This document shows positions 1-5,579 of a stretch of DNA of 6,352 nt, piece by piece (position 1 is the first letter of the stretch; every line of letters starts with the position of its first letter). Both the position numbers and the translations under genes were made by a program. Source of the DNA: Desulfuromonadaceae bacterium (GTDB taxonomy: Bacteria > Desulfobacterota > Desulfuromonadia > Desulfuromonadales > SZUA-540); NCBI GenBank assembly GCA_003250235.1, contig QKGY01000467.1, positions 1 through 6,352 of the forward strand, read 5' to 3'. A model generated the notes under the pieces. It had not been told where the DNA came from and did no database searches. It was given only the letters and a program-made list of their open reading frames with translations.

Positions 1-37
1 ATGACATGAAAGCCCTCGACGCAAGATCCCTGTTTTT

Positions 38-811
38 TCAGGGACGATCCGCTACATGTGCAAAGCCCAGCAGTTTGTCCATACGGCTGAACACATACGA
101 AAATCCCTGCACCCTGGGGCTCCTATTCCCCTCGAGGGTGTACAGCATACCGTCCCTGAGCTGATGCACCAAGCCCACATGCCCCTGCCAGCCCGCCAGG
201 CTTACGCGCCACCAGACAACGAGGTCACCGGGCTCCGGCAGATAGCCTTGGCCGGGAGCGTGAGCCACTCCTTGTTTATCGCACTGCCTCAGCAGGTCCC
301 TGGCCCCGGGACTGTAGACAAAAGGCATCCTCTGCTTATCCCCGTCACAGGCCTGTAGAAAGCACCAGCTCACAAATGAGGCACACCAGGAATTGCCTTC
401 GTCAAGACCTGCCGGGGCCAGATATTTTCTGACCCAGGGGCCACGGTTATCGCCCCCGACTTCTCCGGCCCCAGCCTTTAATTCCTCGATGGCAATGGCG
501 AGGGCCAATCGTCCCAGAGGGCTGCCTCCAGCCTCCACAGGGGGCATCACGCAATAATCGACAGCACTGTAAGCTTCGATGTCCGGTTTGGGATGGGTAA
601 GGCTCCACCAGGTAAGAGGCCCTACCTTGCCGTCAACCTTCAATGGCTGCCCATGAGGATCAAGGTTTTGCGACTGAAAAGCCTTTACCGCTCTCTGGGT
701 TTGGGGACCGAACTCACCGTCAATGTCTACGGGATACCCTCTGGAAACCAGCGTCTGCTGAAGAAGGCTGACCGAATCCCCCCGGTTCCCCTTTTTTACG
801 TTTTCAGGCAT
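38..811 (-). CDS. Peptidoglycan-binding plus CHAP/NlpC-like cysteine peptidase protein (putative cell-wall hydrolase)
   Basis: Predicted peptidoglycan hydrolase (amidase or endopeptidase) of 257 residues. Residues about 5-72 form a PG_binding_1 domain, with the typical GDSV..LQQ.L...GY, DGEFGPQT and VDGKVGPLTW elements. Residues about 100-252 look like a CHAP/NlpC-P60-type papain-fold domain, close to the TIGR02594-like group: NSWCASFVSWCF carries the candidate nucleophile Cys143, PEPGDLVVWW precedes GHVGLVH with candidate His211, and LEGN follows with Glu227 or Asn229 as the third residue. I chose ATG at 811 because GGAGGGG lies just upstream (820-814). An in-frame TTG at 907 would add 32 residues without any domain and has no well-spaced ribosome site. 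No signal peptide or membrane segment is visible with either start, so the export route is unknown. The gene stands alone and diverges from the tRNA-modification gene; no holin or phage gene is next to it. The fold is fairly sure, the exact bond cut is not. Confidence 0.85.
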   Translation of the reverse strand: MPENVKKGNRGDSVSLLQQTLVSRGYPVDIDGEFGPQTQRAVKAFQSQNLDPHGQPLKVDGKVGPLTWWSLTHPKPDIEAYSAVDYCVMPPVEAGGSPLGRLALAIAIEELKAGAGEVGGDNRGPWVRKYLAPAGLDEGNSWCASFVSWCFLQACDGDKQRMPFVYSPGARDLLRQCDKQGVAHAPGQGYLPEPGDLVVWWRVSLAGWQGHVGLVHQLRDGMLYTLEGNRSPRVQGFSYVFSRMDKLLGFAHVADRP

Positions 812-820
812 AGCCCCTCC
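812..820 (-). promoter_or_regulatory. Ribosome binding site deciding the start of the CHAP-type hydrolase
   Basis: On the minus strand GGAGGGG is followed by CT and then ATG (811-809), so the GGAGG core sits 4 bases before the start. This is slightly short but strong, and it favours the ATG over the upstream TTG at 907. Confidence 0.55.
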
Positions 821-963
821 ATCATTCTCGATGAACACTTCTTGAATCCGTGGCGTTGTGGCGATGCGCGGTACGTCTACCCTCCTATTAACATTGAATA
901 TTCTCAAGTCAATTCACAACAGCTCCGAAGATCAATTTTCGCCCGTCATTCATTCTTTTCGCA

Positions 964-979
964 TGTGGCACGTGGCACA
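964..979. promoter_or_regulatory. Near-perfect 16-base palindrome, candidate operator
   Basis: TGTGGCACGTGGCACA is symmetrical about a central CACGTG core except for one symmetrical pair of positions (G where C is needed). It lies in the divergent intergenic region, 153 bases outside the hydrolase start and 208 bases before the dus-like start, so it could serve either promoter. The regulator is unknown and chance occurrence is possible. Confidence 0.3.
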
Positions 980-1125
980 CGTTTTTTCTGGACGCCCACC
1001 TTCGTCATCCGTACCATAGACACTTGCGTTTCAAAAGACCGTGGCCCGGAGTGAAAAGATCAGAACCTGGACATCATACAGTGCCAAGTTATTGTGATTT
1101 TGACCGTTGGAGAAGTGCGGTCCCC

Positions 1126-1191
1126 ATGAGGCCCAGAGATTACCATAGCCGCACCAACCACCTATCTGACGTAAAGAATTATTCACCATGA
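1126..1191 (+). CDS. Possible 21-residue leader ORF overlapping the dus-like gene
   Basis: ATG at 1126 opens a short frame, beginning MRPRDYHSRTNH, that ends at TGA 1189-1191, giving an ATGA overlap with the start of the downstream synthase gene at 1188. Such an overlap can couple translation, and the synthase has only a weak ribosome site of its own. The only purine-rich element before this ORF, GGAGAAG at 1109-1115, is rather far from its start. No family is recognised. It may be a chance frame. Confidence 0.15.
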   Translation: MRPRDYHSRTNHLSDVKNYSP

Positions 1192-2177
1192 CCATCGCGC
1201 CCCCCATCGAACAGAGTCATCCGCGTCCCCTGCCCTGGTCCGCAGGAACCACCCCTCTGATGCTCGCCCCCATGCAGGGACTGACAAACCGTGCGCTGCG
1301 TTCGCTGTTTGTGGACTGGGTACGCCCGGATGTGCTTTTTACGGAATTCATGAGGGTGGGTGCCGTGGGCAAGACCCGACTGTCGGGATCGGATCTGCGG
1401 GAACTTTCTGCGCAGCAGGATGGCGTCCCCCTGGTGGTGCAACTGATCGGCCATGGGTCGGAGTCCCTGATAACTGCCGCACAGTCCGCTGAATCAGCGG
1501 GGGCCCGGCATATCAACCTGAACATGGGATGCCCCTATGGGCGCATGACCACCAGCCCGACGGGAGGGGGCTTGCTCAAACACCCCGAGTGTCTCACGGA
1601 ACTGCTCCCCGCCCTTCGCGAAAGCATTACCGGCACCTTTTCCATTAAACTCAGAGCCGGGTACGACAACCCGAAACAGATTTTCGATCTGCTGCCCCTG
1701 TTCGAAAATTCCGGCGTCGACTTCATCGTCCTGCATCCGCGCACGGTGGTCCAGGAATATACCGGGAGAGCCGACCACAGCATCACCGAGGAAGTCATCC
1801 GGCAAACCTCTGTGCCGCTGATCGCCAACGGAGACATCCGCACGGCCGATGACGGACACAGAATCCTTGCCCAGACCCGGGCAACAGGGCTCATGCTGGG
1901 GCGCGGGGCCATTGCCGACCCCCTGCTCTTTTCCAGGTTGCGCGGCGTCGCCCCTGCAGATCCGGACGGAAAAGAAAAACTCACCCAGATCAAGCGCTAT
2001 CTTCAGGAAGTCCAGACGCGCTACGCCGACGTATTCTGCGGGGAAGCCCAGATCCTGTGCAAGATCAAGGCGGTGGTCGCGACAATCGAAGACCCCCTCT
2101 TTGCAAAAGGAGCAAAGGCCCTCAAAAAAACCAAAACCCTCAAGGCCTTTTCAGCAGCGCTCGCGGAGTGCGACTGA
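1188..2177 (+). CDS. tRNA-dihydrouridine synthase family protein
   Basis: FMN-dependent TIM-barrel enzyme of the Dus family, expected to reduce specific uridines to dihydrouridine in tRNA in the cytoplasm using NADPH. Visible family elements over its 329 residues are: LAPMQGLTNRALR near the N terminus (26-38, FMN site), QLIG (85-88), NMGCPYGRM (112-120) with catalytic-type Cys115, GGGLLKHPE (126-134), SIKLRAGYD (152-160) with the Lys154 position, HPRTVVQEYTGRAD (183-196), LIANGDIRTADDG (211-223) and MLGRGAIADPLLF (236-248, phosphate binding). The C-terminal roughly 80 residues are helical and Lys-rich, fitting the tRNA-binding domain. The HPRT..QEY.GRAD motif and the GCPYGRM loop differ from the textbook HGRT and GCPAK forms of DusB and DusC, so I assign no subfamily symbol. 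ATG 1188 has a poor ribosome site (TAAAGAA about 10 bases upstream) but gives the usual N terminus. It is followed 2 bases later by a DUF3820 gene, probably in the same operon. Confidence 0.9.
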   Translation: MTIAPPIEQSHPRPLPWSAGTTPLMLAPMQGLTNRALRSLFVDWVRPDVLFTEFMRVGAVGKTRLSGSDLRELSAQQDGVPLVVQLIGHGSESLITAAQSAESAGARHINLNMGCPYGRMTTSPTGGGLLKHPECLTELLPALRESITGTFSIKLRAGYDNPKQIFDLLPLFENSGVDFIVLHPRTVVQEYTGRADHSITEEVIRQTSVPLIANGDIRTADDGHRILAQTRATGLMLGRGAIADPLLFSRLRGVAPADPDGKEKLTQIKRYLQEVQTRYADVFCGEAQILCKIKAVVATIEDPLFAKGAKALKKTKTLKAFSAALAECD

Positions 2178-2179
2178 TC

Positions 2180-2386
2180 ATGGACCATCAGGCATTCCTC
2201 GATCTCGCCGAAGCCCGCATGCCGTATGGAAAATATGCCGGACGCCGTCTGGTCGACCTTCCGGAGCCCTATGTGGTCTGGCTGGCGAATCAGGGATTCC
2301 CGAAGGGGAAGCTGGGGGATCAGCTCCGATGCGTGTACGAGATCAAGGTGAACGGCCTGGAATACCTGTTCGCCCCCTTGCGTTAA
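2180..2386 (+). CDS. DUF3820 family protein (PF12843-like)
   Basis: Small 68-residue cytoplasmic protein. The core MPYGKYAGRRLVDLPEPY (14-31), then WLANQGFPKGKLG (34-46) and YEIKVNGLEYL (53-63), matches the DUF3820 family, named in Pfam as a putative quorum-sensing-regulated virulence factor from a single Pseudomonas study; that name should not be taken as a function. The PFGKY.G..L.DLP.PYL.W pattern also resembles the short C-terminal module of ExoX-type DnaQ exonucleases, which hints at nucleic-acid binding, but this is inference. The length is normal for the family. The start is ATG 2180, two bases after the synthase stop, with GGAG (2165-2168) inside the upstream gene as the ribosome site, so the two are probably cotranscribed and coupled. 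The pairing with a tRNA-modifying enzyme is suggestive only. Confidence 0.85.
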   Translation: MDHQAFLDLAEARMPYGKYAGRRLVDLPEPYVVWLANQGFPKGKLGDQLRCVYEIKVNGLEYLFAPLR

Positions 2387-2388
2387 GA

Positions 2389-2418
2389 GGCTGCTCCACG
2401 AGCCATGACATTTTTTTT
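2389..2418 (+). terminator. Possible weak terminator after the DUF3820 gene
   Basis: Shortly after the DUF3820 stop, GCTC (2393-2396) and GAGC (2400-2403) form a 4-base stem with a 3-base loop; alternatively GGCT (2389-2392) pairs with AGCC (2401-2404). Eight T residues follow at 2411-2418 after a 6-7 base gap. The stem is short and the T run is not directly adjacent, so termination here may be partial at best. Confidence 0.25.
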
Positions 2419-2455
2419 ACATTTTTTTGACCTCTCCATGACCACTCCTTTTACA
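2411..2455 (+). promoter_or_regulatory. Candidate promoter of the vWA-kinase-regulator operon, with T-tract UP-like element
   Basis: Two T tracts (2411-2418 and 2422-2428), the repeated ACATTTTTTT units, lead into TTGACC (2427-2432), a 5/6 match to the -35 consensus. The best -10 at 17 bases is TTTACA (2450-2455), only 3/6. The AT-rich block just before the -35 box would fit an UP element. The -10 is poor, so another sigma factor or another start is possible. A transcript from here would have a leader of about 65 bases before the vWA start. Confidence 0.25.
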
Positions 2456-2515
2456 GCCGGTGCTTTACTGGGGTCGACCGATAAGCCGTTCGCCCCGGCA
2501 AAACACACCGTCTGG

Positions 2516-2527
2516 AAGGAGATCTTC
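2516..2527 (+). promoter_or_regulatory. Ribosome binding site deciding the vWA gene start
   Basis: AAGGAG at 2516-2521 sits 6 bases before ATG 2528, an ideal spacing. It shows that the gene starts at the signal peptide Met and not at the in-frame ATG at 2405, which would add 41 residues encoded by the T-tract leader. Confidence 0.85.
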
Positions 2528-3850
2528 ATGAAAAGAATACTGCCTGTTCTGTTATTTCTGATCCTGTCTGCCGCCTCTTCTCTGCTGGCAGCACCGCTTG
2601 TATCCTGTGACCTTGCTTTGGACCGCTCCGTATTGCCTGCCGGGCAGAAGGAAAAAGCGGTCATCAAGGTGGCCTTGGATGTCCCTGTCATCCCCAGGGA
2701 AACCGAGCGCCCTGCCGTCAACCTGACCCTGGTTCTGGACAGGTCGGGATCGATGAGCGGCGACAAGATTGCCAAGGCCCGCGAAGCCGCCATCGCAGCC
2801 CTTCGCCAGCTCGGTCCCCGCGACCTGTTCGCCATGGTCATCTATGACCATACGGTCGAAACGCTGATTCCTCCGCAAAGCGCCGCCAACGCCGAATGGA
2901 TCGAAAGCCGCATCCGAAGGATCCAGCCAGGCGGCAACACCGCTCTGTTCGGAGCAGTCAGTCAGGGGGCTGCCGAAATTCGCAAGAACCTTGCGGGACC
3001 TTATGTGCACCGGATTATTCTGCTCTCAGACGGGTTGGCCAACGTGGGCCCCAGTTCTCCGGAAGATCTGGCGCGACTGGGCGCGGCCCTGCTCAAGGAA
3101 AACATCTCGGTCTCCACCATCGGCATTGGCAACGATTTCAATGAAGACCTGATGAGCCGGTTGGCCGAGCGCAGCGACGGCAATCATTACTTCGTCGAAT
3201 CGAGCCGCGATCTTCCGCGCATTTTCGCCAATGAGCTCGGGGATGTTCTCAGCGTCGCCGCCCGTGGGGTTACCATCGAGATCGACTGCCCGGAGGGGGT
3301 GCGTCCACTGCGCATTATCGGTCGCGAGGGACTCATCCGTAAAAACCGTATCGAGATCCACCTGAACCAGCTCTATGGCGGTCAGCAGAAATATGCTTTA
3401 ATCGAGGTCATGGTCGAGCCGGGCAAAGCCGATCAGCTCAGGGATATCGCCCGGGCACACTGTACCTACGAGAATGCGGTGACCGGTCACCAGGAGAAAT
3501 CCACCTCCCTGGCTCAGGTACGATTTTCTACCAGCAACCAGGAGGTGGTTCGTTCTGCCAACAAACCCGTGCAGGCGGCTATCGTCGACAACGAAATCGC
3601 CGCGGCCCGCGATCGGGCCCTCGATCTCTACAACGAGGGGCGTCAGGATGAAGCCGTCCAGGAGCTGAAGAAGAGCAGCGACAAACTGCAGGCCCAGAGC
3701 GCCACTCTCGGGTTCGAAGATCTGGCGGAAAAAGCCCAGAGTCTTGAGCAGGATGCCGCTGATTTCGCCGCCCCAAGCATGCCGAGCCCCCGCAAAAAAG
3801 AGATCCGCTCGGAAAGCTACAAGGTGCGCTCGCAGCAGAAGGATTATTAA
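2528..3850 (+). CDS. Exported von Willebrand factor A domain protein
   Basis: 440-residue envelope protein. The N terminus is a Sec signal peptide (KR at 2-3, hydrophobic core 4-20, then AAP), likely cut near 21-22. LVSC at 24-27 also fits a lipobox pattern, so a lipoprotein anchored at Cys27 cannot be excluded. After a short beta-rich stretch (LDRSVLPAG..) comes a vWA domain at about 66-240 with a complete MIDAS: DRSGS (Asp71, Ser73, Ser75), the Thr in GGNTAL (Thr138) and LLSDG (Asp168). The domain should bind a divalent metal and mediate protein-protein contact. A beta-rich segment (about 245-335) and a charged helical segment (about 350-415, RDRALDLYNEGRQDEAVQEL, TPR-like) follow, ending in a basic tail ..SYKVRSQQKDY. 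No C-terminal membrane anchor or LPXTG-like sorting motif is present. It is the first gene of a run with a histidine kinase and a response regulator, so it may be a sensor accessory or a target of that system. The ligand is unknown. Confidence 0.88.
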   Translation: MKRILPVLLFLILSAASSLLAAPLVSCDLALDRSVLPAGQKEKAVIKVALDVPVIPRETERPAVNLTLVLDRSGSMSGDKIAKAREAAIAALRQLGPRDLFAMVIYDHTVETLIPPQSAANAEWIESRIRRIQPGGNTALFGAVSQGAAEIRKNLAGPYVHRIILLSDGLANVGPSSPEDLARLGAALLKENISVSTIGIGNDFNEDLMSRLAERSDGNHYFVESSRDLPRIFANELGDVLSVAARGVTIEIDCPEGVRPLRIIGREGLIRKNRIEIHLNQLYGGQQKYALIEVMVEPGKADQLRDIARAHCTYENAVTGHQEKSTSLAQVRFSTSNQEVVRSANKPVQAAIVDNEIAAARDRALDLYNEGRQDEAVQELKKSSDKLQAQSATLGFEDLAEKAQSLEQDAADFAAPSMPSPRKKEIRSESYKVRSQQKDY

Positions 3851-3864
3851 AGCAAAAACAGGGC

Positions 3865-3883
3865 TCACAGGCTGTGACCACAG
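3865..3883. promoter_or_regulatory. 13-base palindrome plus third half-site before the kinase gene
   Basis: TCACAG-G-CTGTGA (3865-3877) is a perfect inverted repeat around one central base, and another CACAG follows at 3879-3883, so CTGTG can pair with either flanking CACAG. It sits in the 44-base gap between the vWA stop and the kinase ATG, just before the ribosome site. It could be a protein binding site, or in RNA two alternative small hairpins tuning kinase translation. Confidence 0.3.
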
Positions 3884-3886
3884 ATC

Positions 3887-3894
3887 GGAGTCTC
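3887..3894 (+). promoter_or_regulatory. Ribosome binding site deciding the kinase start
   Basis: GGAG (3887-3890) is followed by TCTC and ATG 3895. This favours the ATG over the in-frame GTG at 3874, which lacks a good ribosome site and would place seven polar residues before the natural MIRSKW membrane-insertion start. Confidence 0.6.
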
Positions 3895-5577
3895 ATGATC
3901 AGATCGAAATGGATCGTTCTTTCCTGGCTGATCCTCCTGGTGCCGACCCTCCTGCTGGGGGTCGGTGCCATCCACCTTCTCAACAACGAGGAGGATCGCC
4001 TGCTCAGCACGCGTGAAGCGTCGATACAGGATCGCCTCAGCGCCATAGCCGGGAACATCGACCTTGCCGTCGCCGAAGTACAGGATGGCCTGCAGTTCAC
4101 CCTCAGAACGCTGCCACGGGACAACCTTGCCGTTCAGCTTGAGCGTTGGAAACGTAGCAACCCGCTGGTGCGCAATGTCTTTATCCTCGAAGACGGGAGG
4201 CTGATCTTTCCTGATCCTCAACAGCCGGCAAGCGATGAGGAAGAGGCTTTCATCCGCCGCTATCAGGCCCTTTTTTCCGATCATACCGCCTGGTCGGAAC
4301 CGGAACGGGACGTCGCGACCACACCTGTGAATGTCCAGGCAAAAGCCATACTCGATGAACGCAAGGAACTCCGGGAACTGGCGACCCAGGCCCCTGCGCC
4401 AGCTGAAAGCGTGAGTCCCTCAGGCAGCCCATTCTCTTCAGCACCGCAATCGCCTGTTCTCGCGGGTCAGACCGGCTGGCGCAGTTGGTATGCGGACGAC
4501 CGACTGCACCTGATCGGCTGGTTTGCGCCTTCGGGACAGAACGTGCGCTACGGCGTCGAGATTGAAATGATGGCGCTGCTGAGCCGTCTGCTGGGAAGCT
4601 TCCCGTCCTCTTCTCCAGAGGGGGTCAGTTACGCTCTGCTCGACGGTAACGGAAACATTTTCCACCAGACTGGTCCCCTTGACATCACCACCGACAGCCA
4701 CCCGATCGCCCGGGTGGCGATTACCGGACTGCCCCACTGGCAGGTTACCGCTTACGGGGTGCCCGGTGCCCAAACCGGCAGCGACGGAATCTTTTTTATC
4801 GGCTCCCTTCTGACCGGCTCCTTCATGGCGGCCATCCTTCTCGGCGGCTCACTGCTTTTGTGGCAGGCCCGGCGTCACCAGCTTGATGCTCAGCACAAGA
4901 CATCCTTCGTCTCCAATGTCAGCCACGAGCTCAAGACGCCCCTGACCACCATCCGTATGTATGCGGAGCTTCTCGGCGAAGGACGCATTGCCAATCCGGA
5001 AAAACAGCAGCGCTATCTGGACACCATCATCAAGGAGAGCCAGAGACTGAGCCGGCTGGTCGGCAACGTCCTCGATTTCAGCCGACTCACGCAGGGACGT
5101 CGTTCGTATCACCGTGAAGAGATCGCCCTGGATGCACTCATTGGAGAGCTTCTTGACCGGCAGCGCCCGCGTTTTGAAGAAGCCGGCATCGAGATCGCCT
5201 GGGAGCCGGAAGGAACCGTCCCCCTCTTACAGAGTGACCGCGATGCCATCGAGCAGATTTTTCTCAACCTGCTCGATAACGCCCTCAAGTATGCCGCTGC
5301 GGGGAAGAAGATCCTCATTCGTCTCTATGAAGCGGACCAGGCGCTTCACCTGAGCGTCCGTGACTTCGGGCCCGGCATTCCACCTTCACACCGCAAACGC
5401 ATCTTTCAATCCTTCCACCGGGTCGACGACAGCCTGACATCGGGGACACAGGGGGCCGGCCTTGGTCTCAGCATCGCTCGTCAGCTGGCCATGGGGCTGG
5501 GAGGGACGCTGACCTATAGCCCTGCATCCGGTGGTGGAAGCTGTTTCGAGCTCATCCTTCCTCTCGAAAGGAACTGA
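3895..5577 (+). CDS. Membrane sensor histidine kinase without HAMP domain
   Basis: 560-residue inner-membrane kinase. TM1 is at about 7-27 and TM2 at about 298-323; between them lies a roughly 270-residue periplasmic sensor of no recognised family, opening with a long helix (30-90) and a beta strand LVRNVFILEDGRLIFPD (91-107). A Pro/Ser/Ala-rich linker (about 166-190) splits it in two; the second part (VSYALLDGNGNIFH, HWQVTAYGV) has a PAS/Cache-like rhythm. TM2 leads almost directly, without HAMP, into the HisKA helix with FVSNVSHELKTPL (338-350), phospho-acceptor His344. The HATPase_c domain shows the N box NLLDNALKYA (Asn458, Asn462), G1 DFGPGIP (490-496), F box IFQSFHRVD and G2 QGAGLGLSIA (519-528). 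All catalytic boxes are intact. The stop is 2 bases before the response regulator start, and AAAGGAA inside the kinase end serves the next gene, so the two are a cognate pair. Its signal is unknown; the exported vWA protein encoded upstream is a natural candidate partner. Confidence 0.93.
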   Translation: MIRSKWIVLSWLILLVPTLLLGVGAIHLLNNEEDRLLSTREASIQDRLSAIAGNIDLAVAEVQDGLQFTLRTLPRDNLAVQLERWKRSNPLVRNVFILEDGRLIFPDPQQPASDEEEAFIRRYQALFSDHTAWSEPERDVATTPVNVQAKAILDERKELRELATQAPAPAESVSPSGSPFSSAPQSPVLAGQTGWRSWYADDRLHLIGWFAPSGQNVRYGVEIEMMALLSRLLGSFPSSSPEGVSYALLDGNGNIFHQTGPLDITTDSHPIARVAITGLPHWQVTAYGVPGAQTGSDGIFFIGSLLTGSFMAAILLGGSLLLWQARRHQLDAQHKTSFVSNVSHELKTPLTTIRMYAELLGEGRIANPEKQQRYLDTIIKESQRLSRLVGNVLDFSRLTQGRRSYHREEIALDALIGELLDRQRPRFEEAGIEIAWEPEGTVPLLQSDRDAIEQIFLNLLDNALKYAAAGKKILIRLYEADQALHLSVRDFGPGIPPSHRKRIFQSFHRVDDSLTSGTQGAGLGLSIARQLAMGLGGTLTYSPASGGGSCFELILPLERN

Positions 5578-5579
5578 TC
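5567..5579 (+). promoter_or_regulatory. Ribosome binding site of the response regulator gene
   Basis: AAAGGAA (5567-5573) lies within the last kinase codons with 6-7 bases to ATG 5580. The kinase stop TGA falls between them, so translation of the pair is probably coupled. Confidence 0.6.

Larger units (their letters stand above)
812..1187. other. Divergent intergenic region between the hydrolase and the dus-like gene
   Basis: This stretch separates two divergent genes and should hold both promoters. On the minus strand a weak sigma70-like candidate is TTGACT (912-907), 16 bases, then TAATAG (890-885), which would give a leader of about 67 bases before ATG 811. Also on the minus strand is AGGAGGG (886-880) with no start codon at a usable distance. 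On the plus strand I see the near-palindrome at 964-979, a T run at 982-987, a short inverted repeat GACCG/CGGTC (1102-1106 and 1118-1122), and a 21-codon ORF (1126-1191). No good -35/-10 pair was found for the plus-strand gene; TACAGT at 1077-1082 resembles a -10 box but lacks a matching -35. No tRNA-like or riboswitch-like fold was recognised. Confidence 0.6.

Noticed and set aside
27..44. Hairpin TCCCTG-TTTTTT-CAGGGA overlapping the hydrolase stop
   Set aside because: The stem is only 6 bases and the T run is in the loop. On the minus strand no T tract follows, so it does not look like an intrinsic terminator.
966..987. Sigma54-like promoter (TGGCAC elements)
   Set aside because: TGGCAC occurs twice, but neither copy has TTGC at the required spacing; only a T run follows.
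593..1054. 153-residue plus-strand ORF
   Set aside because: It runs antisense over the hydrolase N terminus, has no family-like motifs and no ribosome site; taken as a shadow frame.
2405..2527. N-terminal extension of the vWA protein from ATG 2405
   Set aside because: It would bury the signal peptide behind 41 residues encoded by T tracts, and ATG 2528 has an ideal AAGGAG site.
3874..3894. GTG 3874 as the kinase start
   Set aside because: It lacks a clear ribosome site, while ATG 3895 has GGAG upstream and begins directly with a normal membrane-anchor leader.
3398..4284. Long minus-strand frames opposite the vWA and kinase genes
   Set aside because: They mirror strongly supported plus-strand genes and show no domain motifs, as expected for GC-rich shadows.
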